Shown here piece by piece: positions 27,051 through 35,931 of a stretch of DNA of 64,000 nucleotides. Made by a program: the position numbers and the translations under genes. Below the pieces are notes generated by a model that did not search any database, was not told where the DNA came from, and worked only from the letters and a program-made list of their open reading frames with translations. The number at the start of each line of letters is the position of its first letter. Within the stretch, counting starts at the first letter, position 1. The DNA is from Sphingomonas leidyi (lineage in GTDB: Bacteria; Pseudomonadota; Alphaproteobacteria; Sphingomonadales; Sphingomonadaceae), in NCBI RefSeq assembly GCF_011761945.1, contig NZ_JAASQV010000001.1:1302001-1366000 (forward strand), read 5' to 3'.

Positions 27051-27735
27051 TGCTGAGGGACGCGTCGTGCCGGTCCTCCAGACGCACGGCCTCAAGCGCA
27101 GCTTCAGCCAGGGCGGCGAGACGATCGAAGTGCTGCGCGGCATCGACCTCGCGGTGCAGCCGGGCGAGATCGTTGCGCTGCTCGGCCCTTCGGGCTCGGG
27201 CAAGTCGACCCTGCTCCAGGCCGTCGGCCTGCTCGAGGGCGGCTTCCAGGGATCGATCCAGATCGTCGGCAAGGAGGCCGCCCAGCTCGACAGCCCGAGC
27301 CGCACCGCGGTGCGCCGCGACCATCTGGGTTTCGTCTACCAGTTCCATCACCTGCTGCCGGATTTCAATGCGCTTGAGAATGTCGTGCTGCCGCAGATGA
27401 TCCACGGCGCGTTGCGCGCGGATGCGGACAGGCGCGCGGAGGAACTGCTCACCGCACTCGGCCTCGCACACCGGCTGACGCACCGGCCGAGCCAGCTTTC
27501 GGGCGGCGAGCAGCAGCGCGTCGCCGTTGCCCGGGCGCTCGCCAACAAGCCGGCGCTGGTGCTGGCGGACGAACCCACCGGCAATCTGGACGAGGCGACT
27601 TCGGACAAGGTGCTCGCCGAATTCCTCGGCCTGGTCCGCACCCAGGGTTCGGCCGCGCTGATCGCGACGCACAACGAGCGCCTTGCCGCCCGGATGGATC
27701 GCGTGGTGCGGCTGCACGAGGGGCATCTGGAGTGA
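27043..27735 (+). CDS. lolD: lipoprotein-releasing ABC transporter ATPase
   Basis: ATPase partner of the LolC/E-type permease. The 230-residue protein has Walker A (GPSGSGKST, about residue 49), the LolD-type Q-loop region [18 protein letters not shown], signature [15 protein letters not shown] and Walker B with D-loop ([15 protein letters not shown]). Its start lies inside the end of lolC and its stop overlaps the GTG start of lepB, so the three genes form one translationally coupled run. Confidence 0.95.
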   Translation: MSDAEGRVVPVLQTHGLKRSFSQGGETIEVLRGIDLAVQPGEIVALLGPSGSGKSTLLQAVGLLEGGFQGSIQIVGKEAAQLDSPSRTAVRRDHLGFVYQFHHLLPDFNALENVVLPQMIHGALRADADRRAEELLTALGLAHRLTHRPSQLSGGEQQRVAVARALANKPALVLADEPTGNLDEATSDKVLAEFLGLVRTQGSAALIATHNERLAARMDRVVRLHEGHLE

Positions 27736-28397
27736 AGCATCGCGAGCGCTGGATCCCGGTCACCCTGGGGCTCGGAACGCTCGCGCTGGCAACGGGCATC
27801 TGGTTTGCCTGGCCGGTCGCACGCCATGCCTTCGACTCCGGGCGCCAGTTCCGCCCGCTCTACATCCCCTCCCAATCGATGCGGCCTACGCTCGAGGTGG
27901 GGGATCGATTCTATCCGCGCGATCTCGGCCCGAAGGGACCGGCGCGTGGCGAGGTCATCGTCTATCGACTGGGTGAGGAGAAGCGTGTCGGGCGCGTCGT
28001 CGGGCTTGCCGGCGACAGCGTCGCGCTGGCGGGCGGCATCGTCTCGATCAACGGCAAGCCGGTGCCGCAGAAGCAGATCGGCATGGGAACCGCGGATGAG
28101 CCTGGCTCGCCCGCCCGGAAAATGCTCGAACAGTTCCCCGGGGAGGCGCAGCCGCATGCCATCCTGGATCAGCATGCCACGCCCCAGGACGATTTCGCCG
28201 CCGTCGTCGTCCCCGCCGGGCACCTCTTCGTGATGGGCGACAATCGCGACAACAGCTCGGACAGCAGGTTCCCGCGCGAGAGTTTCGGTGTGGGCATGCT
28301 GCCGGAGAGCGATGCGCTTGGGCGCGTCGATTTCATAGCCTGGTCGATGGCGCTGCCGGGGCGCTTCGATCGTCCGATCACCAGGATCGACAAATGA
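27732..28397 (+). CDS. lepB: signal peptidase I
   Basis: Membrane-bound peptidase that removes signal peptides from Sec/Tat-exported proteins. The 221-residue protein begins at the GTG at 27732, overlapping the lolD stop. There is one membrane helix (about residues 10-28). Ser49 in PSQSMRPTL is the nucleophile and Lys84 in [14 protein letters not shown] the general base; the C-terminal [12 protein letters not shown] box is clear. It may be a second LepB, since many sphingomonads keep the main copy near rnc. Its stop overlaps the next start (ATGA). Confidence 0.93.
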   Translation: MKHRERWIPVTLGLGTLALATGIWFAWPVARHAFDSGRQFRPLYIPSQSMRPTLEVGDRFYPRDLGPKGPARGEVIVYRLGEEKRVGRVVGLAGDSVALAGGIVSINGKPVPQKQIGMGTADEPGSPARKMLEQFPGEAQPHAILDQHATPQDDFAAVVVPAGHLFVMGDNRDNSSDSRFPRESFGVGMLPESDALGRVDFIAWSMALPGRFDRPITRIDK

Positions 28398-28990
28398 CGG
28401 CCTGGCGCGAGGTCCCGACGCTTGCCGGCCGTCACGTCACGCTCCGCCCGATGGCGCGCGCGGATCGTGCCGACCTGCTCCTGGCCTTTGCCGGGCTCCG
28501 CCATCTGTTTCACACTACCGTGCCCGACGATGCCAGCATCGACGCCTGGATGGACCGGATCGAGAATGACGTGGCGGCGGGGCGGAGCCTGCCGTTCACC
28601 GTGCTCGATGCCGAGGGGCGAATCGCCGGTGCCACCCGTTTCCTGCGGATGAGCGAGGGGCATCGCCGCGTCGAGATCGGCGGCACGCTCTATGCGCCAC
28701 GCGTCCAGCGGACGGGGCTCAACACCGAGGCCAAATACCTGCTGCTCCACCATGCCTTTCACGAGCTTCGGGTCAATTGCGTGCAGATCCGCACCGATTT
28801 CCTCAACCAGGCCTCGCGCCGCGCGATCGAGCGGCTGGGCGCGCGGATGGACGGCGTGTTGCGCGGCCATCTGATCCTGAAGGGCCATATGCGCGACAGC
28901 GTGGTCTATTCGATCCTGGCACATGAATGGCCCGGCGTCCGCCGCAATATCGAACTGCTGATGGCCCGCTACGAAGGAGAGGCCGCATGA
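28394..28990 (+). CDS. GNAT-family N-acetyltransferase (RimJ/RimL-like)
   Basis: A 198-residue acetyl-CoA-dependent transferase of the RimJ/RimL type. It opens with LAGRHVTLRPMARADRADLL; acceptor and cofactor regions include RVEIGGTLYAPRVQRTGLNT and AKYLLLHHAFHELRVNCVQI, then LNQASRRAIERLGARMDGVL. Proteins with this TGLNTEAK pattern acetylate small molecules or N-terminal residues; the substrate is unknown. Its start overlaps the lepB stop, and its stop overlaps the next start. Confidence 0.88.
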   Translation: MTAWREVPTLAGRHVTLRPMARADRADLLLAFAGLRHLFHTTVPDDASIDAWMDRIENDVAAGRSLPFTVLDAEGRIAGATRFLRMSEGHRRVEIGGTLYAPRVQRTGLNTEAKYLLLHHAFHELRVNCVQIRTDFLNQASRRAIERLGARMDGVLRGHLILKGHMRDSVVYSILAHEWPGVRRNIELLMARYEGEAA

Positions 28991-29466
28991 CTGCGATCAC
29001 CGACATTCCCGTCCGCCAGCCCGGCGGCGCGGAGACCACGCTCGCCGATCACGCCGGCGAGGTTCTGCTCATCGTCAATACCGCGTCGAAATGCGGCTTC
29101 ACGCCGCAATATGCCGGCCTCGAGGCGCTGCACCGCAAGTACAGGGATCGCGGCTTCTCGGTGCTGGCCTTTCCCTGCAACCAGTTCGGCGCGCAGGAGC
29201 CGGGGGATGCGGAGGAGATCGCGAATTTCTGTTCGCTCACCTATGACGTGACCTTTCCGGTCTATGCCAAGATCGACGTCAATGGCCCCGATGCGGCGCC
29301 GCTGTTCGATGCGCTGAAGGCTGCGGCGCCGGGCGTGCTCGGCTCGAAGGGGATCAAGTGGAACTTCACCAAGTTCCTCGTCGACCGGACGGGCACGAAG
29401 GTGGAGCGGTTCGCGCCGACTACCAGCCCCGACGCGATTGGCCCCGAGATCGAGAAGCTGCTGTAA
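28987..29466 (+). CDS. glutathione peroxidase family protein
   Basis: A 159-residue thiol peroxidase that reduces hydroperoxides using glutathione or thioredoxin. Cys36 in NTASKCGFTPQY is the peroxidatic residue (cysteine rather than selenocysteine). The Gln of FPCNQFGAQEPG and the Trp/Asn of KWNFTKFLVD complete the tetrad, and a second Cys in FPCNQF could be the resolving residue. I start at the ATG at 28987, overlapping the previous stop (ATGA). The 3' end overlaps the end of the opposite-strand gene by 47 bases. Confidence 0.94.
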   Translation: MTAITDIPVRQPGGAETTLADHAGEVLLIVNTASKCGFTPQYAGLEALHRKYRDRGFSVLAFPCNQFGAQEPGDAEEIANFCSLTYDVTFPVYAKIDVNGPDAAPLFDALKAAAPGVLGSKGIKWNFTKFLVDRTGTKVERFAPTTSPDAIGPEIEKLL

Positions 29467-29890
29467 TCCGGCCCGGTGCCGGAAGCAGGCGCGTCTGCGG
29501 CGGCACCGGCCGGGCGGGGCGGCGCAGGCGATCGAAGAGGCCGGCCACTACATAGCGACCGGTGAGCCCCAGCAGCATCACGGCGCCGGCCCGGCGCGGA
29601 CGGCTGCGGCGCTGGCCGCGCGCCTCGATCGGCGGTTCGTTGCGCGGGCGATGGCGGCGCGGGGCAGGGGGCAAGGTCATCCGTTCGGCCACTGCCGCGG
29701 CGCTGCCGCCCCGGTCGCGCCGCCGCCAGACCACTTTCTGCCCGGCGGGAACCTCTTCCCATTCCTCCGCCCCAACCGCGCGAAGCAGGTCGTCGCCGCA
29801 GCGGATGCACAGCGAGAATTCCGTTTCGCCGCTGCGATAATGCGTCGGCATCGCGGCATGGCCGAGCAGCCGGCAGCGCAGCGCGCCCAT
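29420..29890 (-). CDS. small Cys-containing protein coupled to the MraZ-like gene
   Basis: A 156-residue protein whose first 60 residues look well formed: MGALRCRLLGHAAMPTHYRS, then LCIRCGDDLLRAV, with Cys and His residues that could bind zinc. The rest is Arg/Pro-rich with one short hydrophobic stretch (AGAVMLLGLTGRYVVAGLF). The ATG overlaps the stop of the MraZ-like gene (ATGA), which supports it being real and co-translated. The last 47 bases overlap the glutathione peroxidase gene on the other strand, so the true end may be doubtful. I do not recognise a family. Confidence 0.6.
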   Translation of the reverse strand: MGALRCRLLGHAAMPTHYRSGETEFSLCIRCGDDLLRAVGAEEWEEVPAGQKVVWRRRDRGGSAAAVAERMTLPPAPRRHRPRNEPPIEARGQRRSRPRRAGAVMLLGLTGRYVVAGLFDRLRRPARPVPPQTRLLPAPGRITAASRSRGQSRRGW

Positions 29891-30399
29891 CAGCGGCGGA
29901 CCGGGCGGGTGCGGCGCGAGCCGGCGCGGGGCGCGCGGCGATGCATGACCTGCCAGCTGGCGAGCTCGCGGAACCGGCCGTCGACATGCGTCACCGCGAG
30001 TCGCGGGTTCCAGATTTCGAACCGGTCGCCGGTGCCGACGATCAGCGCCATGCTTTCGATCCGGCCGAGATGGCGCATCACCGCCGGGAGCATCAGCCCC
30101 TGCTCGCTGCGTGGCGCGACCTCGACGATGCCGAACAGCCGGCGCATGCGCTCATGATGCCGTTGCGCATCGCGCCCGGCATCCTCGTCGGCAAGGCGCC
30201 AGCGCTCGGTACGCGTGCGAATCTCCTGGAGATGCGATCTGGCATAGCCGACGAGGCACTGATCGCGTTCGTGGGTTGAGAGAAACAAGGGCTCCTCCGG
30301 GGCGGGAAGACCCAGCGTCCGGGCCATGGTGTCGGCAAGCAGGACATTGCCTTCCGCATCGACTTCACAAAGCGCGCACCCGAGATACAGGGAACTCAT
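29890..30399 (-). CDS. MraZ-like protein outside the dcw cluster
   Basis: A 169-residue protein resembling sphingomonad MraZ along its length: MSSLYLGCALCEVDAEGNVL at the start, HERDQCLVGYARSHLQEI in the middle, then RRLFGIVEV, LMLPAVMRHLGRIESMALIV and FEIWNPRL. MraZ has two AbrB-like (SpoVT) halves and represses the division/cell-wall operon. The true mraZ sits beside mraW/rsmH; here the neighbours are unrelated, and the first half has lost residues of the usual DxKGR motif (DAEGN), so this is probably a diverged paralogue. The ATG at 30399 has GGAGGGG five bases upstream. Confidence 0.8.
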   Translation of the reverse strand: MSSLYLGCALCEVDAEGNVLLADTMARTLGLPAPEEPLFLSTHERDQCLVGYARSHLQEIRTRTERWRLADEDAGRDAQRHHERMRRLFGIVEVAPRSEQGLMLPAVMRHLGRIESMALIVGTGDRFEIWNPRLAVTHVDGRFRELASWQVMHRRAPRAGSRRTRPVRR

Positions 30400-30430
30400 T
30401 TTACCCCTCCAACGCAACGAGTTACTCGTG

Positions 30431-30451
30431 CTGTCCACAAACTTATCCACA
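30431..30451. promoter_or_regulatory. DnaA-box-like / TGTGGA direct repeat upstream of the MraZ-like gene
   Basis: The plus strand reads CTGTCCACA (30431-30439) and TTATCCACA (30443-30451). The second is a perfect DnaA box and the first matches 7 of 9. On the minus strand they form TGTGGA direct repeats 12 bases apart, upstream of the MraZ-like start. MraZ proteins bind tandem TGGG-type repeats, so this may instead be an autoregulatory site. Confidence 0.45.
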
Positions 30452-30692
30452 GGGTTAACGCACATCAACCAAAATATGCGGACGAGTCGTTCGAATTGTG
30501 GGGCGGGCCGTTGGATTGCAGAGCCGGGAAGGGCGGGCGGGGGCCTCCGACGCCTCAGGGAGAGCCCGGCCGTTAAAATGACGTTCATCGCAGAACCGGC
30601 ATCGGCGACGGGGATCGGCTTGAACGGCGCGTGTGGGGCAACTAGAGGTGCGCCGAAAGCCCCCGCCCTTTCCCCGTTTAGGAGAGTTTCGC

Positions 30693-31949
30693 ATGAACTT
30701 CGCTTCCAAGCTCGCGCTGGCCGCCGTGCTGTCGCTGGGCGCCACTGCGCTGACGGTGGCCCCTGCTGCCGCGCAGAAGAAGAAGGACGACAAGAACGCC
30801 CCGGCTGCGAACCAGCTTCAGGTCAGCGATGAATTCCGCAAGCCCGCCGCTGCCGCCGAAGCCGCGGTGAAGGCCAAGGACTGGGCGACCGCCGAACCGC
30901 AGATCACCGCTGCCGAAGCTGCGGCGAAGAATGACGACGAGAAATTCTTCGCGGCCTCGATGCGCCTGCAGCTCGAGCTCGGGCGCGGCAACGAGGCGGG
31001 CCAGATCGCGCCGCTGCAGGTGCTGGTGGCCAGCCCGCGCAGCGCGCCGGACGCAGTGGGCCCCTACAATGCGCGTCTGAACTTCCTGCTCGGCAAGGCC
31101 GCCGCGTCGCAGAAGAAGCATGCCGACGTCATCAACTACATGACCAAGGCGCGCCAGCTGGGCGAGAAGAACGTCGACATTCCGCTGATGCTGGCGAATT
31201 CCTACGCCGCCACCGGCAAGAATGCCGAGGCCGCCGCCGAAGCGCGCAATGCGATCGAATTTGCCAAGTCGACGGGGCAGAAGGCGCCGGAGGCCTGGTA
31301 TCAGTTCGCCATTCCGAAGGTGACCGCCACCGGCAATCGCGAGGCGACCTATGACTGGCTCGCTTATTATCTGAAGGACTATCCGGCGGTGAAGAACTGG
31401 CGCTGGGCGATCGAAGTGCTCGGCCAGGGCGCCAAGGGCTCGGATCGGGCCGCCAAGACCGAGCGCATCGACCTCTATCGTCTTCGCCGCATCACGAACT
31501 CGCTCGCCGATCGCGGCGACTATGCCGACTATGCCTATGCCGCCCAGTCCTCGGGCCTGCCCTGGGAAGCGATCTCGGTGATCGAAGAGGGGCGCAAGAA
31601 CGGCAAGCTGCCGACGACCGACCCCGATGGCAACCGCACCTACACCGCGGCCCAGGCCGGCGTTAAGAGCAGCCCGTCGCTCGACGTCCTGGCCAAGCAG
31701 GGCGGTGCCGGCAATGCCGACGCGCTGCTCGCCGCCGGCGACAATGCGCGCGCGCTCGAGCTCTACGACGCTGCGCTGGCCAAGGGCGGCGCGGATGCCA
31801 ATGAGATCAACCTGCACCGCGGCATCGCGCTGCAGCGTCTCGGCCGCAAGGAAGAGGCGAAGACGGCGTTCCAGGCGGTGAAGACCGGCCCGTACGTCAA
31901 TGTCGCGCTGCTCTGGCAGGTCTCGCTCGAAACGCCGCCGCTCAGCTGA
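30693..31949 (+). CDS. exported TPR-repeat protein
   Basis: A 418-residue protein with a Sec signal peptide (MNFASKLALAAVLSLGATAL through VAPAAAQ) and helical repeats across the mature part, for example LLGKAAASQKKHADVINYMT, LMLANSYAATGKNAEAAAEA and LHRGIALQRLGRKEEAKTAF. It is probably a periplasmic scaffold. The start at 30693 has AGGAGA eight bases upstream. Similar proteins are common in sphingomonads without a known role. A hairpin terminator follows at 31973. Confidence 0.85.
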   Translation: MNFASKLALAAVLSLGATALTVAPAAAQKKKDDKNAPAANQLQVSDEFRKPAAAAEAAVKAKDWATAEPQITAAEAAAKNDDEKFFAASMRLQLELGRGNEAGQIAPLQVLVASPRSAPDAVGPYNARLNFLLGKAAASQKKHADVINYMTKARQLGEKNVDIPLMLANSYAATGKNAEAAAEARNAIEFAKSTGQKAPEAWYQFAIPKVTATGNREATYDWLAYYLKDYPAVKNWRWAIEVLGQGAKGSDRAAKTERIDLYRLRRITNSLADRGDYADYAYAAQSSGLPWEAISVIEEGRKNGKLPTTDPDGNRTYTAAQAGVKSSPSLDVLAKQGGAGNADALLAAGDNARALELYDAALAKGGADANEINLHRGIALQRLGRKEEAKTAFQAVKTGPYVNVALLWQVSLETPPLS

Positions 31950-31972
31950 GCGCGGCTTCGCGCCGAACAGGG

Positions 31973-32001
31973 AAGGGGGCGGCAGCGATGCCGCCCCTTT
32001 T
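31973..32001 (+). terminator. intrinsic terminator after the TPR gene
   Basis: GGGGCGGC (31976-31983) and GCCGCCCC (31990-31997) flank an AGCGAT loop and are followed by TTTT; AA before the stem can pair with TT. It lies between two convergent genes (TPR and Lrp). Confidence 0.88.
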
Positions 32002-32005
32002 CGTA

Positions 32006-32467
32006 TCAGGCGACCGGCACGCCGGGCAGCGCCTTGGAGGTTCGGATGGTGAGCGAGGTCTTCACATGCTCGACGTTCGGCGCCGGGGTGAGGCGCGTGG
32101 TCAGGATGTGCTGGAAGCTCTGCAGGTCGGGCGCGACGATCTTCAGGATGAAATCGATCTCGCCGTTGAGCATATGGCATTCGCGGACTTCGGGAATGTC
32201 GGCCATCATCTGTTCGAAGGCGCGCAGGTCTGCTTCCGCCTGGCTTTTCAGGCTCACCATGGCGAACACGGTGAGGTTGTAGCCCAGTGCGGCCGGATCG
32301 AGCGCGGCATGATAGCCGGTGATCGCTCCCTGCTGCTCCAGGGCCCGCACCCGCCTGAGGCAGGGAGGCGCCGTCAGCCCAACGCGTTCGGCAAGCTCGA
32401 CATTGGTCATGCGGCCATTGTCCTGCAACAGGCCGAGGATCCGTACGTCGATATCGTCGAATCGCAT
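32006..32467 (-). CDS. Lrp/AsnC-family transcriptional regulator
   Basis: A 153-residue regulator with the N-terminal helix-turn-helix (RILGLLQDNGRMTNVELAER, then VGLTAPPCLRRVRALEQQG) and a C-terminal amino-acid-binding RAM/ACT-like domain (IPEVRECHMLNGEIDFILKI). The start ATG is at 32467. Such proteins form octamers and sense amino acids. It is divergent from the histidine-kinase-like gene, and a candidate operator lies between them. The amino acid cannot be inferred. Confidence 0.93.
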   Translation of the reverse strand: MRFDDIDVRILGLLQDNGRMTNVELAERVGLTAPPCLRRVRALEQQGAITGYHAALDPAALGYNLTVFAMVSLKSQAEADLRAFEQMMADIPEVRECHMLNGEIDFILKIVAPDLQSFQHILTTRLTPAPNVEHVKTSLTIRTSKALPGVPVA

Positions 32468-32503
32468 TTATGTTCCTTCTATCTGTTGATTCGTTTCCGT
32501 GTG

Positions 32504-32540
32504 TTGCGTTTAGACATAATATTATTACGCCGCAACGCAA
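32504..32540. promoter_or_regulatory. candidate Lrp-type operator in the divergent region
   Basis: TTGCGTT (32504-32510) and AACGCAA (32534-32540) are exact inverted repeats around an AT-rich centre containing TAATATTA. The site lies about 40 bases upstream of the Lrp-family start, in the 180-base divergent region, where an autoregulatory site is expected. Confidence 0.5.
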
Positions 32541-32647
32541 TTGTCCCACAATGCGACGTGCCGAAATCGACAGTTCCGAACCGACGTTTCACGGGTTAAG
32601 GATTCCTTACGGCGCGTGTTGCTGCGCCGGGTAAAGGTGGGCACGCG

Positions 32648-34888
32648 TTGCGCTTCGACGATACATTGGAGACGGTGCTGGCCTCGGATCTGGGCACGCC
32701 TTATGGCGTCCAGTCCGCCTGGCGGCAGCTCGTCGACCTGATCGGTCGTCGCCGTGCCGTTGCGGGCAATCGTGCGATGGGCGTGCTCCGCACGATTCGC
32801 GAATCCGTGCCGCTGCCGGTGCGTGCCGCCAGCGCCCGCACCCTCGAGCATGCCGATCCGCCGCCGCCGCTCGTGCGCCTGTTCGCGCTCGACGAGCTGC
32901 AGGTGGCGCTGCCCGTGCTGCGCAGTGCGCGGATGAATTCGGCCGAGTGGATCCAGCTGCTGCCCGAACTCGCACCGGCCGCACGCGCGATATTGCGCAA
33001 TCGGCGCGACCTCAGCCCGGCGGTGCGTCGCGCGCTGGAGAGTTTCGGCCCGATCGATTTCGTGCTGCCCGACGAGACGGTGAAGCAAGTCCCGGTCGAA
33101 ACCGTGACCGCCGAGCCGGAAGTGATGGCCGAGGTGACGGCAATCGATTGGGCCGAGGTGGTCGACGCGCGCCCGGCCGAGCCGGTGCCGGCCGAGATTG
33201 AGGCGGTCGAGCATCTCGACGCAGCGAATGCGGACTCGCACGAATCCATGGCGGCAGCCGCGCCGGAGGCCGAGGGCAAGCCCCTGGTCTATTGGAGTTC
33301 CACCACTCCCCAGCGGTTGCCGGCGCACGAGGCGACCCTTGCCGCATTGCTGGGCCGGTTGCCCGTCGCCGCTCCAGTCGACGAAGCGAGGGAGGGCTTG
33401 CCGGCCGAAGACCTCGATCCGGTCGACTCCGGATTGGCGGAGCCGCAGGCCCATATCGGGTCCGTGCCGGTGCCCGAGCCCGAAGTCGCACCCGAAGCGG
33501 AGGCCCCTCCGCTGGTGGAGGACCTTTCCTTCGTCGCACTTGCCGGCCTGGCGCCGTCGATCACCGCTTCGGCGGCGCAAGTAGCCGAAGAGGCCGAAAT
33601 TCCGATCCGCCCGGTCCAATCCGGGACAGACGAGTCAGCCGATTCCGCCGAAGCGATTGCGCTGCCGGAGGCAGGGGCGCAGGGTCCGGCCATGGAGTAT
33701 AGCGATAGCCTGGCCGCAGAAGTGCGGCAGATTGCGGCAGAAGCCGCGGGCGACGACGACGGCACCTTCGAGATTGCCGACGTGGTGGCGCGGATCGACG
33801 CGTTCTGGCGCCATCGCGAGGAAACCGGCCCGCAGGACCCGCCCGCACCGCGCCCGGCCGACGACTTCCGTTTCGAGACCGATGCCAAGGGCATGATCCG
33901 CTGGGTCGACGGCGTCAGCCGTGCGCCGCTGATCGGCGTATCGCTCGATAGCCAGGCTGCTCCCGGCGTATCGGAGGCATCGCGCGTGGATGGTGTCGCC
34001 GCGGGGGCTTTCCGGCGCCGCGCCGGCTTCTCCAATGCCCGGCTTTCGGTGGAAGGCGAATCCGATGCTGCGGGGGACTGGCTGATCTCGGCCATCCCGG
34101 TCTTCGATCCCGGCAATGGCCGCTTCACCGGCTATCGCGGAACCGCGCGCCGGCCGCGAGTCGACGAACGCGCCGAGCCGGTGCGCACTGCGCCGGCGCC
34201 GGCGATGCCGGCCGATTCACTCCGCCAGCTCGTCCATGAACTGCGCACGCCGACCAATGCGATCGCGGGCTTTGCCGAGATGATCGAGGCGCAGATGCTC
34301 GGCCCCGTGGGCGATGCCTATCGCGACCGGGCCCAGGTGATCCGCTCCCAGGCGCGCGAACTGCTTGGCGCGATCGACGATCTCGATCTCGCCGCGCGGA
34401 TCGACAGCGCGGCGCTTTCGCTCGTGCCCGGCCAGATCGCGTTGCGGCCGGTGCTCGCGACGATCGTCGACGACCTCGCGCCGCTTGCCGAACTGCGCGG
34501 CTCGGTGATCGCGCTGCCGATCGCCGATCTTTCGGTCACCGGTGATCGCCGCGCGGTCGAGCGATTGCTGGCGCGCCTCCTCGCAACGCTCGTTTCGGCC
34601 AGCGGGCACAGTGAACGGATCGGCGTACACATGGCGCTGGAGACTGCCGAGATGGTGTCGATCACCATCGATCGCCCCCAGGCCCTTGCCGACTATCCCG
34701 GCGATTCGGTGCTCGACATCGACGATGAGCGCGAGGACGCGACGCTGCTCGGCACCGGATTCGCGCTGCGGCTCGCCCGGAACCTCTCCCGCGAACTGGG
34801 CGGCACGCTCGTCATCGGCCGCGAAAGCTTGACTTTGCGGCTTCCGGCCGCCGTAAACGAGCAGGTGGGCCAGGCACATCTAAGCTGA
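32648..34888 (+). CDS. histidine-kinase-like protein with degenerate ATP-binding domain
   Basis: A 746-residue cytoplasmic protein. The first 165 residues are helical; about 165-400 is a low-complexity Ala/Glu/Pro linker; about 410-510 looks PAS-like (FRFETDAKGMIRWVDGVSRA). A clear HisKA motif follows with His530 (QLVHELRTPTNAIAGFAEMI). In the last 150 residues the N-box is replaced (LLARLLATLVSAS, no Asn), the G1 box DxGxG is missing, and only a G2-like LGTGFALRLARNLSRELGG is recognisable. It may be a phosphotransfer protein or a pseudokinase. The start is TTG (32648) with AAGGTGG upstream. No response regulator is adjacent. Confidence 0.8.
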   Translation: MRFDDTLETVLASDLGTPYGVQSAWRQLVDLIGRRRAVAGNRAMGVLRTIRESVPLPVRAASARTLEHADPPPPLVRLFALDELQVALPVLRSARMNSAEWIQLLPELAPAARAILRNRRDLSPAVRRALESFGPIDFVLPDETVKQVPVETVTAEPEVMAEVTAIDWAEVVDARPAEPVPAEIEAVEHLDAANADSHESMAAAAPEAEGKPLVYWSSTTPQRLPAHEATLAALLGRLPVAAPVDEAREGLPAEDLDPVDSGLAEPQAHIGSVPVPEPEVAPEAEAPPLVEDLSFVALAGLAPSITASAAQVAEEAEIPIRPVQSGTDESADSAEAIALPEAGAQGPAMEYSDSLAAEVRQIAAEAAGDDDGTFEIADVVARIDAFWRHREETGPQDPPAPRPADDFRFETDAKGMIRWVDGVSRAPLIGVSLDSQAAPGVSEASRVDGVAAGAFRRRAGFSNARLSVEGESDAAGDWLISAIPVFDPGNGRFTGYRGTARRPRVDERAEPVRTAPAPAMPADSLRQLVHELRTPTNAIAGFAEMIEAQMLGPVGDAYRDRAQVIRSQARELLGAIDDLDLAARIDSAALSLVPGQIALRPVLATIVDDLAPLAELRGSVIALPIADLSVTGDRRAVERLLARLLATLVSASGHSERIGVHMALETAEMVSITIDRPQALADYPGDSVLDIDDEREDATLLGTGFALRLARNLSRELGGTLVIGRESLTLRLPAAVNEQVGQAHLS

Positions 34889-34889
34889 A

Positions 34890-35906
34890 GTGGGGGGTGA
34901 CGCTCCAGATCGCGGCGGTTACCGCGTGCCCGCGCCCGTTCCGGGTGCGCGCCTGCACTGGCCGGACGATTTCGGCACGCGCTTCACCATCTTCGTCGAC
35001 ACCGAGGAGGAGTTCGACTGGGGTGCGCCGCTCAGTTCCGATGCGGACGGGACCCGGCATATGGCCGCGCTGCCTGCGGTACATGCCCGCTTCGCCGCCG
35101 CGGGCGTGCCGCTCGCCTATCTGGTCGACTATCCGATCGCGACTTCGCCGCTCGCCATCGACGTGCTGCGCGAAGTCATGCAGGACGGGCGCTCGGCGAT
35201 CGGTACCCAGCTCCATCCCTGGGTAAATCCCCCGCACCGGGAGGAAGTGAACGGATTCAACAGCTTCACGGGCAATCTCCCGATCGGCCTGCAGCGCGCC
35301 AAGCTGACAGCGCTCACCGATGCCGTGGAGCGCGCCTTCGGGCGCCGTCCGCTCGTCTATCGCGCCGGCCGCTACGGGATCGGGCCGGAGACGCCGGCGC
35401 TGCTTGCCGAGCTCGGCTATCGGATCGATAGCTCGATGCGATCGGCCTATGATTATTCCGCGGAGGGCGGGCCCGATTTCCTTGCGGTGCCCAATCATGC
35501 GTTCCGCTTGGGCGAGCTGATCGAGCTGCCCTTCACCACGGTTTTCACCGGCCGCCTGCGGCGGGGCGGGGCGGGGCTGCATCGCAGCCTGGGCCGTTTC
35601 CCGCACGGGATCGGCATCGCGTCCCGCCTGGGTATGCTTTCGCGCGTGTCGCTCACACCCGAGGATATGCCGCTGGACGAGGCCAGGGAGGCGATTCGCG
35701 TCGCGGTGGGCGAAGGGTTGCGGCTGCTCAACTTCGCCTTTCATTCGCCTTCGGTGGAGCCCGGCCACACGCCCTATGTGCGCACCGAGGCGGATCTGGC
35801 GGCATTCCTGCGCTGGTGGGACGAGGTGCTCGCCCTGCTCGACCGGCTGGGCGTGCGCGCCGCATCGGTCGATCAGATCGTCGCGGCGACTTGCGGCCCG
35901 GCCTGA
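34890..35906 (+). CDS. polysaccharide deacetylase-like (WalW-type) protein
   Basis: A 338-residue protein from the GTG at 34890, one base after the previous stop. TIFVDTEEEFDWGAPL carries the Asp of the NodB fold, and IGTQLHPWVNPPHREEVNGF contains the metal-binding His residues, as in WalW proteins of sphingomonads, which sit in cell-surface polysaccharide loci. RPLVYRAGRYGIGPETPALL supplies a conserved Arg region. No signal peptide is visible. The substrate is probably a cell-surface glycan, but glycosyltransferases are not nearby. Confidence 0.8.
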   Translation: MGGDAPDRGGYRVPAPVPGARLHWPDDFGTRFTIFVDTEEEFDWGAPLSSDADGTRHMAALPAVHARFAAAGVPLAYLVDYPIATSPLAIDVLREVMQDGRSAIGTQLHPWVNPPHREEVNGFNSFTGNLPIGLQRAKLTALTDAVERAFGRRPLVYRAGRYGIGPETPALLAELGYRIDSSMRSAYDYSAEGGPDFLAVPNHAFRLGELIELPFTTVFTGRLRRGGAGLHRSLGRFPHGIGIASRLGMLSRVSLTPEDMPLDEAREAIRVAVGEGLRLLNFAFHSPSVEPGHTPYVRTEADLAAFLRWWDEVLALLDRLGVRAASVDQIVAATCGPA

Positions 35907-35931
35907 GGTTCCGCTAGGGCCGGTTTGCTGG

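Noticed and set aside
30431..30451. Replication origin at the DnaA-like boxes
   Set aside because: Only two boxes, no AT-rich unwinding region of suitable size and no origin-linked genes nearby.
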